This document shows, piece after piece, positions 30,160 to 39,379 of a stretch of 41,002 nucleotides of DNA. Under the pieces are notes generated by a model. That model did no database searches. It was not told where the DNA came from and was given only the letters and a program-made list of their open reading frames with translations. The position numbers were made by a program, and so were the translations under genes. Each line of letters opens with the position of its first letter. Positions within the stretch are counted from its first letter, which is position 1. Origin of the DNA: Mogibacterium sp. (GTDB lineage Bacteria; Bacillota; Clostridia; Peptostreptococcales; Anaerovoracaceae); assembly GCA_017405845.1 (NCBI GenBank), contig JAFQZQ010000044.1, forward strand, positions 1-41,002, written 5' to 3'.

Positions 30160-31059
30160 CTATGATCCTGAAGGAAGTCTATGGTGAAACGACTGAGTAA
30201 TCTGTGTCAGGAATCTTTCGGCGATAGGTGTAAATGTCTGATGCTTGTTCCAGATAAGATAAAAAGCTGAGCCCAGATGAGGGCTGAGTGGTCTGAATAC
30301 AAGTCCGCTGCCTTCGGAACAATCGGTCAGATGTTCGAAAGTCAGCAGCAGGCCGAGACCTTCAAGGGCAAACATAGAGCCATTGTAAGACAGCCGAAAC
30401 GATCCCTCCAGGCGGAGCTCGTCAAAGCGCGCGCCGGCCCATTCACGGATCTCGGTATTCCAGCTTTGTTCTGAACAGAATAAAGGCTCGCCGACAAGGT
30501 CATCCATAAGGATGGCTTTTTTGTTTGCGAGCGGATGCTCAGCCGGCATCACGACGCCCCATGTGTCCGAACCCGGAAATTCAATGTAGTCATATTTGCG
30601 GGTATCAGGAAGCTCGCTGCAGATGACCGCGAAATCGAGCAGGCCTTTGTCGAGTTTTTCCGTGACCTGTTCAGTGTCTCCGCTTGTGATATGGTAATTC
30701 AGCCCGGGATATGCAGCCTTGAATCTGCTGATCTCTCTTGCGAGGTATCGGATCTGATATGATTCCGCAAGTCCGAAGTACAGATCTCCCCCTGTGATGT
30801 CATCGAGTGACATGAATTCCTGCTCTATCTTATCAGCCATTGCCACAAGGTCTTCAGCTCTGTCACGCAGAAGCATTCCTTCATCAGTCAGTCGTATGCT
30901 GAAACTTTTGCGTGTGAAAAGCTTCTTGCTGAGTTCTTCTTCCAGGGCCTTGAGTGCCTTTGAAAGTGTGGGTTGAGTCACATGCAGCAGCTCTGCTGCC
31001 CTTGTCATGTTTTCTTCTCTCGCGACCGCGAGGAAGTATCTGAGATTGCGGATATCCAT
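30160..31059 (-). CDS. LysR-family transcriptional regulator, 299 aa
   Basis: The start at 31059 is chosen because the protein then begins MDIRNLRYFLAVAREENMTRAAELLHVTQPTLSKALKALEEEL, the standard LysR winged helix, and because AAGGAG lies directly upstream; the frame is open further back. The effector-binding domain follows (GGDLYFGLAESYQIRYLAREISRFKAAYP). It is divergent from the small gene at 31154 and the hydrolase operon, the usual arrangement for a LysR regulator and its target. The inducer is unknown. Confidence 0.92.
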   Translation of the reverse strand: MDIRNLRYFLAVAREENMTRAAELLHVTQPTLSKALKALEEELSKKLFTRKSFSIRLTDEGMLLRDRAEDLVAMADKIEQEFMSLDDITGGDLYFGLAESYQIRYLAREISRFKAAYPGLNYHITSGDTEQVTEKLDKGLLDFAVICSELPDTRKYDYIEFPGSDTWGVVMPAEHPLANKKAILMDDLVGEPLFCSEQSWNTEIREWAGARFDELRLEGSFRLSYNGSMFALEGLGLLLTFEHLTDCSEGSGLVFRPLSPHLGSAFYLIWNKHQTFTPIAERFLTQITQSFHHRLPSGS

Positions 31060-31153
31060 ATATAAGCTCCTTGTCGTGATATGCAAAAATAGAATATCAT
31101 GATATTCATTATAACCATTAGCGAATAACACCGCAATCGAATAACATATAGCC

Positions 31154-31384
31154 ATGAAGAACATAGATATAGAAAAAATACTGATCAATATGTGTGATGC
31201 GGGCTGTTCAGGCGCGGACATAGAGAGGGTTCGCGGTTTGCATGAGGCGGGCATTGACGATGATATCATCAGATGCCTGCGCAGATGCAGGTGCGACCTG
31301 ATGGAAGAGCTGCACAGAAGCCAGCGCAGAGTGGACTGCATGGATCACCTGATCAGAGCAACAGAAAAAGGAGAACCGAAATGA
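31154..31384 (+). CDS. Small conserved helical protein, 76 aa
   Basis: Divergent from the LysR gene and overlapping the next start by 4 bp. The second half, IIRCLRRCRCDLMEELHRSQRRVDCMDHLIRATEK, resembles a short helical family that I have seen in Clostridia operons beside oxidoreductases and hydrolases, but I cannot name it. Five Cys are present (CDAGC, CLRRCRC, DC), so metal or redox binding is possible. No strong ribosome site precedes the ATG. Likely translated together with the hydrolase downstream. Confidence 0.6.
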   Translation: MKNIDIEKILINMCDAGCSGADIERVRGLHEAGIDDDIIRCLRRCRCDLMEELHRSQRRVDCMDHLIRATEKGEPK

Positions 31385-32394
31385 TAAAGAAAGAAGAACT
31401 CGCACTTGTACAGGACTGGGACAAGACTTTCGCAAAAAGCGATAAGGTAGATCACTGCAAGGTAACATTTGTTAACAGATATGGTATCACCCTGGCTGCA
31501 GACATGTATGTGCCGAAGAATGCGGAGGGAAAACTCCCTGCGATCGCTGTAAGCGGACCTTTCGGCGCAGTGAAAGAGCAGTGCTCCGGACTTTACGCGC
31601 AGACAATGGCAGAGAGGGGATTCCTCACTATCGCATTTGACCCTTCGTTCACCGGCGAAAGCGGCGGTAATGTAAGATTCATGGCATCGCCGGATATCAA
31701 TACGGAAGATTTCATGGCAGCTGTGGACTTCCTTTCACTCAATGATAAAGTTGACGCTGACCGCATCGGTATTATCGGCATCTGCGGATGGGGCGGAATG
31801 GCGCTCAACACAGCGGCACTTGATACAAGAGTCAAAGCTACCGTAGTCTCCACGATGTATGACATGACAAGGGTAAATGCCAACGGATACTTCGATTCGG
31901 AGGACAGCGAGGAACAGCGCTATGAGAAAAAAGCCGCGATGTGCGCGCAGAGGCTGGCTGATCTGAAGGCGGGCGAATACAAGCTCGGAGGCGGAGTGAT
32001 CGATCCGCTGCCGGAGGGGATCCCGCAGTTTGTAGCGGACTACCACGCTTACTATAAGACTGACAGAGGATATCATGAAAGATCGCTTAACTCTAATGGC
32101 GGTTGGAACGTGATTGGCTGTGAGTCGTTCATTAATCAGCCGATCCTGAAGTATTCGAACGAGATCAGGAGCGCTGTTATGATCATGCACGGAGACCAGG
32201 CTCATTCATACTACTTTGGCAAAGATGCATATGCCAATATGATTGACGGAAATAAGTACACCGACAACAAAGAGTTCCTGACAATCGAAGGTGCTTCTCA
32301 CTGCGACCTCTATGATGGCGGTGAAAATGATGCTATCCCATTCGACAAACTGCAGGAGTTCTTTGAGAAATGGATAGAAACCTCCAGGGGGTAA
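31381..32394 (+). CDS. Alpha/beta hydrolase of the dienelactone hydrolase type, 337 aa
   Basis: AAAGGAG lies 6 nt before the ATG. The fold shows KLPAIAVSGPFGAVKEQ (oxyanion strand), AFDPSFTGESGG, and DRIGIIGICGWGGMALNTAA, where the nucleophile elbow is G-I-C-G-W-G-G with Cys instead of Ser, as in dienelactone hydrolases. The C-terminal VMIMHGDQAHSYYFG and ASHCDLYD supply the Asp and His of the triad. Cytoplasmic. The LysR gene in opposite orientation is a likely regulator. Substrate unknown. Confidence 0.85.
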   Translation: MIKKEELALVQDWDKTFAKSDKVDHCKVTFVNRYGITLAADMYVPKNAEGKLPAIAVSGPFGAVKEQCSGLYAQTMAERGFLTIAFDPSFTGESGGNVRFMASPDINTEDFMAAVDFLSLNDKVDADRIGIIGICGWGGMALNTAALDTRVKATVVSTMYDMTRVNANGYFDSEDSEEQRYEKKAAMCAQRLADLKAGEYKLGGGVIDPLPEGIPQFVADYHAYYKTDRGYHERSLNSNGGWNVIGCESFINQPILKYSNEIRSAVMIMHGDQAHSYYFGKDAYANMIDGNKYTDNKEFLTIEGASHCDLYDGGENDAIPFDKLQEFFEKWIETSRG

Positions 32395-32396
32395 CT

Positions 32397-32861
32397 ATGA
32401 GAAGGGTATGGATATTGCTGCTGATTATTATCCTTGCAATCCTGACGTCGTGCTCAGGTCAGAACAATTTGCAGCAGCCGGAGCAACCGGAGGAGAACGT
32501 TGAAATGAAAACTATTACGATGAAGATCAACGATGAGGAAGTCAGGGTAAGCTGGGAGAACAATGAATCTGTAAAAGCGCTTGCTGAGCTTGCTTCAGAA
32601 ACACCGCTGATAATCAACACTTCTCAATATGGCGGCTTTGAGCAGGTGGGGTCCATAGGAACCACTCTTCCAGGCAACGATGTCAGCACAAAAACCAAGC
32701 CCGGAGATATAGTGCTTTACACAAGTGACAGTATAGTTGTGTTTTACGGAAGCAATTCCTGGTCATACACAAGACTCGGTCATATCGAAGACAAGAGTGA
32801 GGACGAGCTGAGAGAACTTCTCAGTGGAAGCAATGTTGTTATCACAATAACCGCAGTGTGA
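32397..32861 (+). CDS. Cyclophilin-like domain lipoprotein, 154 aa
   Basis: The start at 32397 gives a clean lipoprotein signal (MRRVWILLLIIILAILTSCSG with lipobox LTSC); an earlier in-frame ATG at 32370 would add cytoplasmic residues. The mature part (MKTITMKINDEEVRVSWENNESVKALAEL, YGGFEQVGSIGTTLPGNDVSTKTKPGDIVLY, IVVFYGSNSWSYTRLGHI) fits the cyclophilin-like (Cyclophil_like) family of small extracytoplasmic domains found near quinone- and flavin-dependent genes. It starts 2 bp after the hydrolase stop codon, so it is the last gene of that operon. Membrane anchored, outside the cell. Confidence 0.85.
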   Translation: MRRVWILLLIIILAILTSCSGQNNLQQPEQPEENVEMKTITMKINDEEVRVSWENNESVKALAELASETPLIINTSQYGGFEQVGSIGTTLPGNDVSTKTKPGDIVLYTSDSIVVFYGSNSWSYTRLGHIEDKSEDELRELLSGSNVVITITAV

Positions 32862-32892
32862 TTCCAAAGAGAAAGATTATAGGTAAAAAATG

Positions 32893-32930
32893 TAAAAGCA
32901 CTGAGGACTGATGATCCCGGAGCTTTTTTT
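32893..32930 (+). terminator. Probable terminator after the lipoprotein gene
   Basis: AAAAGC (32894-32899) faces GCTTTT (32922-32927) across an imperfect stem, followed by a T run and ATTT. The stem is weak. Confidence 0.45.
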
Positions 32931-32964
32931 ATTTCTGTAATAATTTAAAAACGCTGTCCACCCT

Positions 32965-33011
32965 TTGATTTTGGAAAAGAAAGTGTTATATTAAGTTAGA
33001 CATAACTAACT
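32965..33011 (+). promoter_or_regulatory. Promoter and operator of the ABC exporter operon
   Basis: TTGATT (32965-32970), a 16-bp spacer and TATATT (32987-32992) form the promoter. The perfect inverted repeat AGTTAG-ACATAA-CTAACT (32994-33011) begins one base after the -10, a position typical of a repressor of the MarR or TetR type. The repressor gene is not next to it. Confidence 0.6.
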
Positions 33012-33038
33012 ATTATTGATAACTGAGGCAAAATAATT

Positions 33039-33740
33039 ATGAGGATAGTTCAATTTAAAGATGTAACGAGGACATATGTTACAGGAGATCATGTACAGAA
33101 TGCTCTGGCGGATGTCAATCTGGAGATCGAAGGAGGGAAATTCGTTGTAATTCTTGGCCCGTCGGGAGCCGGCAAGAGTACATTTTTGAATCTGCTGGGT
33201 GGTCTGGATAGTCCTACCGGCGGTACGATCGTTGTGGATGGCACTGATATATCCACACTTTCCAGCGATGAGCTGGCAGATTACAGAGCTGCCAAAGTCG
33301 GTTTTGTATTTCAGTCGTATAATCTGATACCGACGCTCACCGTTCTGGAAAACATTTCACTTGTAAAGGAGATAGCGCCGGACTATATGAGCGCTGAAGA
33401 GCTGCTGGCTGAAATAGGGCTGGATGATCATGCCCATCAGTTCCCGCATGAGCTGTCCGGAGGTGAGCAGCAGAGAGTTTCGATATGCAGGGCGCTGGCA
33501 AAGAATCCGAAGATCCTGCTCTGTGACGAGCCTACCGGCGCACTTGACTCCGAAACGGGAGTTGTAGTGCTGAAGCTCCTGCTCAAGATGGCAAGAGAAT
33601 ACGGAAAGACAATAATCATAGTGACTCACAATCAGAATATCGCCAGAATGGCAGATGTTGTAATACACATAAGGAGCGGCAAAGTCACGGCTGTCGATGA
33701 ACAGCCGCATCCGTTATCGGCTGATGAGGTGGATTGGTAA
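33039..33740 (+). CDS. ABC transporter ATP-binding protein (MacB/LolD type), 233 aa
   Basis: A complete nucleotide-binding domain: Walker A GPSGAGKST (about 40-48), Q-loop FVFQSYNLIPTLTV, signature LSGGEQQR, Walker B ILLCDEPTGALD and H-loop VTHN. The N-terminal RTYVTGDHVQNALADVNLEIEGG is typical of the MacB/LolD/FtsE group. It overlaps the permease gene by one base. In mechanotransmission exporters of this kind ATP hydrolysis drives work outside the membrane, for example peptide export or resistance. Confidence 0.93.
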   Translation: MRIVQFKDVTRTYVTGDHVQNALADVNLEIEGGKFVVILGPSGAGKSTFLNLLGGLDSPTGGTIVVDGTDISTLSSDELADYRAAKVGFVFQSYNLIPTLTVLENISLVKEIAPDYMSAEELLAEIGLDDHAHQFPHELSGGEQQRVSICRALAKNPKILLCDEPTGALDSETGVVVLKLLLKMAREYGKTIIIVTHNQNIARMADVVIHIRSGKVTAVDEQPHPLSADEVDW

Positions 33741-36097
33741 TGCTTGTACGTAAACTATGGAGGACCGCAAAGGTATATAAGGTTCAGTTTATATCCATGA
33801 TACTTCTGATTGCTTTGGGCGTAGGGGTTTTCGTAGGATTCAATGCTGAATGGGTAACTATCGGAAAGGATACAACGTCTTTCTTCAAAGACTGCGGTTT
33901 TGCCGATTACAGAATAATAGACGAGGACGGGATATCATCTTCCGATGTGGACAAAATAAGGGAAATAGACAGGGTGACAGGTGTCAGCAGATTCCTTTCT
34001 GTCAATGCCGATGTCAAGAACTCCAATAACCAGCTTGCACTTACGATAACAGAGAGCGAGCACACATCAGGATTTGTTCTGATGGAAGGCGAAAAAAATG
34101 ACAGATGGGATCCCGACGGATTCTGGCTCATGGATAAATATGCCGAGCTGAATGGAATAAAACCCGGAGATGAACTGACGGTAACATTTGAGGACATGGA
34201 GTTTACCGGTACTGTCAGGGGGCTGATCGAATCGGCGGAATATCTCATTTGCGTTAGAGATGAATCCCAGGTAATGCCTGACTTCAATTCATATGGATAT
34301 GTATATGCTGCGCCTGCGATGCTGAGAAAGGTGATAGAACGTGAGATAAGAGAGGAAGAACCTGATATCGATGACGACGTAATCAGTATCGCCGTCAAAG
34401 AAGCATGTGACAAAATCTTATGCCAGGTGAATGTCAATTCGTCAATGGAAAAGCAGGAGATTCAGGCAGCTGTTGATAAGGCTTTGGGACGCTCACTGCT
34501 GATACTTACCAAGAATGAGAATGTGTCATACTCAGAGTCAAGAGGCGAAATGAACGAAGGCAAAACGATGGGAGCGATTCTGCCGGTGCTCTTTCTTGCG
34601 ATAGCGATACTGACTATGATAACCACGATGAACAGGATAACTATCAGCGAGAAGACGCAGATAGGTACGCTCAAGGCTTTGGGGTTCAGAGATAAAAGGA
34701 TAATACGGCACTACACCTCATATGCGGTTATCATATCCCTGACAGGCTCGGTGCTGGGAATTGCGCTTGGTTACCTGATATGCAAAATGGTGATGTCACA
34801 GGAAGGCATGATGGGCACTTACTTTGTAATGCCGGACTGGACTATACACATTCCTGCATGGATATGGGCCATAGTCCTGATGATAGTAATACTCACGATT
34901 TTTATAGGTTATTTGTCTGTCAGAGAACTCCTCAGGGGAACAGCCGCGGAGACTCTGCGCCCATATACTCCGAAACACATCCGCAAACTGCTTATCGAGG
35001 GAACCGCGCTTTGGAACAGAATGAGATTCGGTACAAAGTGGAATCTCAGAGATATCCTGCGGCACAAATCCCGCAGCGCCATGTCGTTTATCGGTACCTT
35101 CGGGTGCATGCTAATGCTTATTGCGTCGTTTGGAATCAACGAGACGATGGATAACTTTCTTGACACCTTCTATGATGATACCGCGATATATTCTTCGAAG
35201 ATATTCATGTCAGCAGACGCCGATAACAAAGATGCAATAAAACTCGCTGAGGAACTGGATGGAGATTACAGCGCTTCTGTCAGCGCCAAGGTAGGGGACA
35301 AAACCATATCTGCTGATGTTTACAACATCTCTCATGGAATGTGCAGATTCATAGATAAAGAATCAAATGTCGTACCGTTGCCGGATGAAGGGGCGCTTAT
35401 ATGTAAAAGGCTTGCCAGAGAATTTGACGTGGACGCGGGAGATATTGTTACCATAGAGCCATACGGAACAGATGAGAGCTATGACATTCTGATCAAGGGT
35501 ATTAACGGATCTCTTACAGAGAGCATTTCCATGACGGAAAAATATGCAGACTCACTGGGTCTGACTGACAGCGAAGCATACAGGATAAACAGCGTGTATA
35601 CCCTGACCGATAAGGACCGGATCAGCACCGGCAGCAATGTCACCAGCGTGCAGAGAAAGCAGGATATTATAGACTCGTTTGACGCGTTCATGAAGATTTT
35701 CTTTTTTTTCATCATAGTGCTCATAGTAGCTTCCGTACTGCTGTGCCTGATCGTCTTGTATAATCTCGGTATCATGAGCTATATGGAACGTTACCGCGAA
35801 ATGGCGACACTTAAAGTCCTTGGTTTCAGGAACAAAGCCATAGGACGCCTGCTGATATCACAGAATCTCTGGATATCCATGGCCGGTACACTGTTGGGTA
35901 TTCCTGCAGGCATCTGGGCGTTGGATTATTTGATGGTACTTCTGGCAGGCGAATACGAGATGGAGACTATGGTCGGACCGGTGAGCATATTGCCTGCTGC
36001 AGCCCTGAATCTTGGCGTGGCAATGATCGTGGGCTGGATGATATCCCGAAAGAACCGCAGGATAAACATGGTAGAGGCACTTAAGGGGACCGATTAA
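33740..36097 (+). CDS. ABC transporter permease with two FtsX domains, 785 aa
   Basis: The start at 33740 overlaps the stop codon of the ATPase gene. An N-terminal membrane helix (VYKVQFISMILLIALGVGVFVGF) is followed by a large extracytoplasmic domain (about 35-270). Three helices form the first FtsX domain (ILPVLFLAIAILTMITTMNRITISEKTQIGTLKALGF), and a second extracytoplasmic part and second FtsX domain follow (YNLGIMSYMERYREMATLKVLGF). This is the long permease layout common in Bacillota. It probably exports lipids, peptides or antimicrobials together with the upstream ATPase. Its stop codon overlaps the convergent amidohydrolase gene by 4 bp. Confidence 0.9.
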   Translation: MLVRKLWRTAKVYKVQFISMILLIALGVGVFVGFNAEWVTIGKDTTSFFKDCGFADYRIIDEDGISSSDVDKIREIDRVTGVSRFLSVNADVKNSNNQLALTITESEHTSGFVLMEGEKNDRWDPDGFWLMDKYAELNGIKPGDELTVTFEDMEFTGTVRGLIESAEYLICVRDESQVMPDFNSYGYVYAAPAMLRKVIEREIREEEPDIDDDVISIAVKEACDKILCQVNVNSSMEKQEIQAAVDKALGRSLLILTKNENVSYSESRGEMNEGKTMGAILPVLFLAIAILTMITTMNRITISEKTQIGTLKALGFRDKRIIRHYTSYAVIISLTGSVLGIALGYLICKMVMSQEGMMGTYFVMPDWTIHIPAWIWAIVLMIVILTIFIGYLSVRELLRGTAAETLRPYTPKHIRKLLIEGTALWNRMRFGTKWNLRDILRHKSRSAMSFIGTFGCMLMLIASFGINETMDNFLDTFYDDTAIYSSKIFMSADADNKDAIKLAEELDGDYSASVSAKVGDKTISADVYNISHGMCRFIDKESNVVPLPDEGALICKRLAREFDVDAGDIVTIEPYGTDESYDILIKGINGSLTESISMTEKYADSLGLTDSEAYRINSVYTLTDKDRISTGSNVTSVQRKQDIIDSFDAFMKIFFFFIIVLIVASVLLCLIVLYNLGIMSYMERYREMATLKVLGFRNKAIGRLLISQNLWISMAGTLLGIPAGIWALDYLMVLLAGEYEMETMVGPVSILPAAALNLGVAMIVGWMISRKNRRINMVEALKGTD

Positions 36098-37281
36098 GCC
36101 GTGAACGCATCAAGAAGATCGATGGCGGTTTGTGCCAGTACAGCGGCGCCGACTTCGATGGAACTCTCATCAAAAACCACACGATCGGAATGCAGCGGAT
36201 AAACTGTTCCGCCATCATTTGCACGGGTTCCGAGGGTAAAGAAAACGCTTGGGGCGCATTCAGCATAGTAGCAGAAATCTTCAGCGATCATCGTCGGCTC
36301 GCCGGGAACGGCGTTATCAGTGCCGATTACTTTAGCTGCGCTCTTAAGGCCGAGGGCAGTCGTATCGGGATCGCAGCACAGTGGTTCTGCGAATATCTCA
36401 TATTCGAGCTCTGCGCTGCAGCCGTAGGCGGCAGCGGTGTTCTCTGCAACGCGGCGAATTTTCTCAGGCAGTTCAGCATGCAGCTCGCGTGAGAAAGTAC
36501 GGCATGTTCCCAGCAGTTCAGCTTTTCCTGCAATGATGTTGTAGGCTGATCCTGCACTGATTGAACCGACTGTCAGAACAAAAGCTGAATGAGGATCTGT
36601 TTCGCGGGAGGCAAGAGTCTGAAGAGCCATTACAATGGCACTGGCGGCGACTATAGCATCGTGCCCGTTCTGAGGCGTAGCCCCATGTGACGACATCCCG
36701 TGAACGGTGATCATGAAGCTGTCGCAGGAAGCCCAGCATGCACCCGGCATAGCGGATACCATACCAACAGGAAGGGATGGGGAAACATGCAGACCGACCG
36801 CGTGATCCACACCTTCCAGTACGCCCTGTTCGATCATTCGCTTTGCACCTGCTGCAATTTCTTCTGCAGGTTGGAAGACAAAGCGTATGGTGCCTGCATA
36901 TTCTTCGGGATGCTCGTACAGAAATCTGACCGCACCAAGTAGGCTGGTCATGTGTATGTCGTGGCCGCAGGCGTGCATAAGTCCGCTGTTTTCGCTTTGA
37001 AAATCCAAACCGGTCTTTTCGCAGATCTCAAGAGCATCCATATCGGAGCGAAGAAGCACAACGTGATCGCTGACAGACTTTTTCCCTTTGAGCTCACCGA
37101 CAACCCCGGTGGGCTCCATTCGTTTGTAAGCGATTCCAACCTTGTCAAGCTCACGGCAGATGCGGTCCGTTGTTTCGGTCTCGCTAAAAGCCAGCTCCGG
37201 ATGGCGATGAAGCTCATGCCGGAATGCTACAAGGCTATACATTTCAGCGTGTATATTTTCTCTGATTGATTGATTATTCAT
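36094..37281 (-). CDS. M20-family amidohydrolase (hippurate/N-acyl-amino-acid type), 395 aa
   Basis: M20D peptidase-like metal hydrolase: FRHELHRHPELAFSETETT at the N terminus, GLMHACGHDIHMTSLLGA with metal-binding His, FVFQPAEEIAAGAKRMIEQGVLEGVD with the catalytic Glu pair, and PTMIAEDFCYYAECAPSVFFTLG near the C terminus. The family cleaves N-acyl or N-carbamoyl groups from amino acids. It starts one base inside the stop codon of the small gene upstream (TAATG), so it is translated with it. Convergent with the ABC permease. Confidence 0.93.
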   Translation of the reverse strand: MNNQSIRENIHAEMYSLVAFRHELHRHPELAFSETETTDRICRELDKVGIAYKRMEPTGVVGELKGKKSVSDHVVLLRSDMDALEICEKTGLDFQSENSGLMHACGHDIHMTSLLGAVRFLYEHPEEYAGTIRFVFQPAEEIAAGAKRMIEQGVLEGVDHAVGLHVSPSLPVGMVSAMPGACWASCDSFMITVHGMSSHGATPQNGHDAIVAASAIVMALQTLASRETDPHSAFVLTVGSISAGSAYNIIAGKAELLGTCRTFSRELHAELPEKIRRVAENTAAAYGCSAELEYEIFAEPLCCDPDTTALGLKSAAKVIGTDNAVPGEPTMIAEDFCYYAECAPSVFFTLGTRANDGGTVYPLHSDRVVFDESSIEVGAAVLAQTAIDLLDAFTA

Positions 37282-37580
37282 TAGATGCTGTGACGCTCTT
37301 TCTGCTGCTTTTTAAAGTCGTATCCACCGTAAACTATCAGGCCCTGATCGAGCAGGTCTGTGATTATCTCCTGAGCAAGTGTGTCGATGTTGTATGAATG
37401 CTCGTATGTATCAGCTCTTTCCGCGAGGAAGAGTTGTATCTCGGGAAGATCGGAGACCTTGAATCTGTATAGGTTGTTTCCTTTATAACCGACTGAACCC
37501 TCTCCGTTAGGAGGATAGTCATACTGAGTAGTAAGAACCTGTCCGATCTGTTCGCGTACCTCTTTCATGCTTTTTTTCAT
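37281..37580 (-). CDS. Small hypothetical protein, 99 aa
   Basis: GGAGA precedes the ATG on the minus strand. The protein is soluble and of mixed composition (YDYPPNGEGSVGYKGNNLYRFKVSDLPEIQLFLAERADTYEHSYNIDTLAQEIITDLLDQGLIVYGGYDF). I do not recognise a domain. It directly precedes the M20 amidohydrolase gene with overlapping ends, so the two form an operon. Divergent from the HxlR gene with 150 bp between. Confidence 0.6.
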   Translation of the reverse strand: MKKSMKEVREQIGQVLTTQYDYPPNGEGSVGYKGNNLYRFKVSDLPEIQLFLAERADTYEHSYNIDTLAQEIITDLLDQGLIVYGGYDFKKQQKERHSI

Positions 37581-37730
37581 CTCTATTCTCCATGCTTTAT
37601 GATCATATCTATGTAATTAATTGTAACATGAACAGCAATCAATACATATATTGACAGCATTATTGTTGCTGATTAGAATTTTTAGCAGACAGGAAAATAA
37701 TTCAAGTACTATCAATTAGGAAAGCGTAAC

Positions 37731-38063
37731 ATGATCAAGAACTATATAGAGAACGCGAATTTTGAAGATACCGGATTCTGCTACACTCTTTCGCTGATAT
37801 CAGGCAAGCATAAGATGGTGATACTGTACTGCCTTATGGAGTATGAGGTGGTACGATTCAATGAACTCAAGCGATATCTGAAAAACATATCCGATAAGAC
37901 CCTGAGCTTAAACCTCAAGGAGCTTGAAGCTGACGGACTCATCGTCAGGAAAGAGTATGCGCAGATTCCTCCTAAGGTGGAGTACCGGCTTAGTGAGCGT
38001 GGAGAATCGCTAATGGCTGTTTTGGATCAGCTGTGCATATGGGGAGAAGAACACCGGGCGTAA
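37731..38063 (+). CDS. HxlR-family winged helix regulator, 110 aa
   Basis: Complete HxlR protein: CYTLSLISGKHKMVILYCLMEYEVVRFNELKRYLKNISDKTLSLNLKELEADGLIVRKEYAQIPPKVEYRLSERGESL. The usual N-terminal Cys (FCYTL) that senses oxidants or aldehydes in this family is present. The promoter region shares AATTCAAGTACT (37699-37710) with the region beside the decayed HxlR copy at 15645-15656, so the two loci are related duplicates. Followed by the glycerate kinase after 31 bp. Confidence 0.9.
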   Translation: MIKNYIENANFEDTGFCYTLSLISGKHKMVILYCLMEYEVVRFNELKRYLKNISDKTLSLNLKELEADGLIVRKEYAQIPPKVEYRLSERGESLMAVLDQLCIWGEEHRA

Positions 38064-38094
38064 CGCACGTCGCACTGAGCGGAGGTACAGGAGC

Positions 38095-39339
38095 ATGGAT
38101 TGGCTTAGAAGAGATGCAGACGAGATCGTCAGGGCAGGAATAAAAGCGGTACTGCCGGATGAAGCAGTTATAAGAGCATTAAAAGAAATGAAAATGCCTG
38201 CCGGAAAGCTGATACTCGTAGCGGCGGGCAAAGCTGCCTGGCAGATGGCCAGGGCAGCAATTAATACTGTAAAGGTAGATGCTGGCATCGTTATCACCAA
38301 GTATGATCATGCCATTAATGCCTTGCCGGGAATTGCATGTTATGAAGCCGGACACCCGGTTCCTGACCAGAACGGGTTCGATGCAACAGAAAAGGCTATA
38401 GAGCTCGCCGGTAACCTGTCAGAAGGCGATATGGTTCTGTTCCTTTTATCAGGCGGAGGAAGTGCGCTGTTCGAATCTCCTCTGATCACCGGAGAAGAGC
38501 TGCAGGATATAACAAAGCAACTGCTCGCATGTGGTGCGGATATAGTTGAGATAAATACGGTACGTAAGAGACTGAGCCGGGTAAAAGGCGGCAGATTTGC
38601 AGAAATCTGCTCACCTGCAAAGGTGTTTACTATCATCCTCAGCGACATAATAGGGGATCCGCTAGATATGATTGCCAGCGGACCGGCATACCCTGATTCT
38701 TCTACATGCATGGATGCGCTCTATATAGTAAAAAAGTACGATCTTAAACTGACAGAAAAAGCAATGAAACTCCTGCATCATGAAACACCGAAGTCGCTTG
38801 ATAATGTTACTACTATGGTGACAGGAAGTGTCCGGGAGCTCTGTAAAGCTGTTGCTGACAAGTGTACAGAGCTGGGCTATAAGCCGGTCATACTTACAGA
38901 CTGCCTGGACTGCGAGGCTCGCGATGCGGGACGTATGCTTGCAGAAAAGCTTATAGAAAATGCAGACTGCAATAAGAAGCTCGCGTTCATCGCAGGCGGT
39001 GAGACGGTTGTACATGTTACGGGAACAGGCCTCGGCGGACGCAATCAGGAGATAGCACTGGCAGCTGCTCCATTGATCTCGGGGCTTGAAGCAGCGGTGT
39101 TCTCATTCGGAAGTGATGGTACGGATGGCCCGACTGACGCAGCAGGAGGTTATGCAGACGGGGACTCGCTCAGGCTCCTGAATGAGAGTGGCTGGGATGT
39201 TGAGGCGGTGCTTGCTGACAATGACGCGTATCATGCGCTTGAAAGTGTTGGAGGGCTTTTGGTAACAGGGCCGACAGGAACAAACGTTAATGATGCCGCA
39301 GTAGCATTGCTTTATGCTAAAGCGGAGCTGAATACATAA
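38095..39339 (+). CDS. Type-2 glycerate kinase (GckA/MOFRL), 414 aa
   Basis: GGAGGTACAGGAG lies upstream of the ATG. N-terminal domain: KLILVAAGKAAWQMARAA, YEAGHPVPDQNGFDATEKAIEL and LFLLSGGGSALFESP (about 115-130). The C-terminal MOFRL domain has FIAGGETVVHVTGTGLGGRNQEIALAAA and FGSDGTDGPTDAAGGYADG. The enzyme phosphorylates D-glycerate to 2-phosphoglycerate in glyoxylate, sugar-acid and serine metabolism. Full length. It is followed after 40 bp by the PIG-L deacetylase gene, in the same direction. Confidence 0.93.
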   Translation: MDWLRRDADEIVRAGIKAVLPDEAVIRALKEMKMPAGKLILVAAGKAAWQMARAAINTVKVDAGIVITKYDHAINALPGIACYEAGHPVPDQNGFDATEKAIELAGNLSEGDMVLFLLSGGGSALFESPLITGEELQDITKQLLACGADIVEINTVRKRLSRVKGGRFAEICSPAKVFTIILSDIIGDPLDMIASGPAYPDSSTCMDALYIVKKYDLKLTEKAMKLLHHETPKSLDNVTTMVTGSVRELCKAVADKCTELGYKPVILTDCLDCEARDAGRMLAEKLIENADCNKKLAFIAGGETVVHVTGTGLGGRNQEIALAAAPLISGLEAAVFSFGSDGTDGPTDAAGGYADGDSLRLLNESGWDVEAVLADNDAYHALESVGGLLVTGPTGTNVNDAAVALLYAKAELNT

Positions 39340-39379
39340 AAGAATCATGCAATCAAAAATTTGAAAATGGAGAACTGAC

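Noticed and set aside
34780..35154. Additional open frames inside the ABC permease gene
   Set aside because: They lie in other frames of a clearly coding gene and have no ribosome site or domain.
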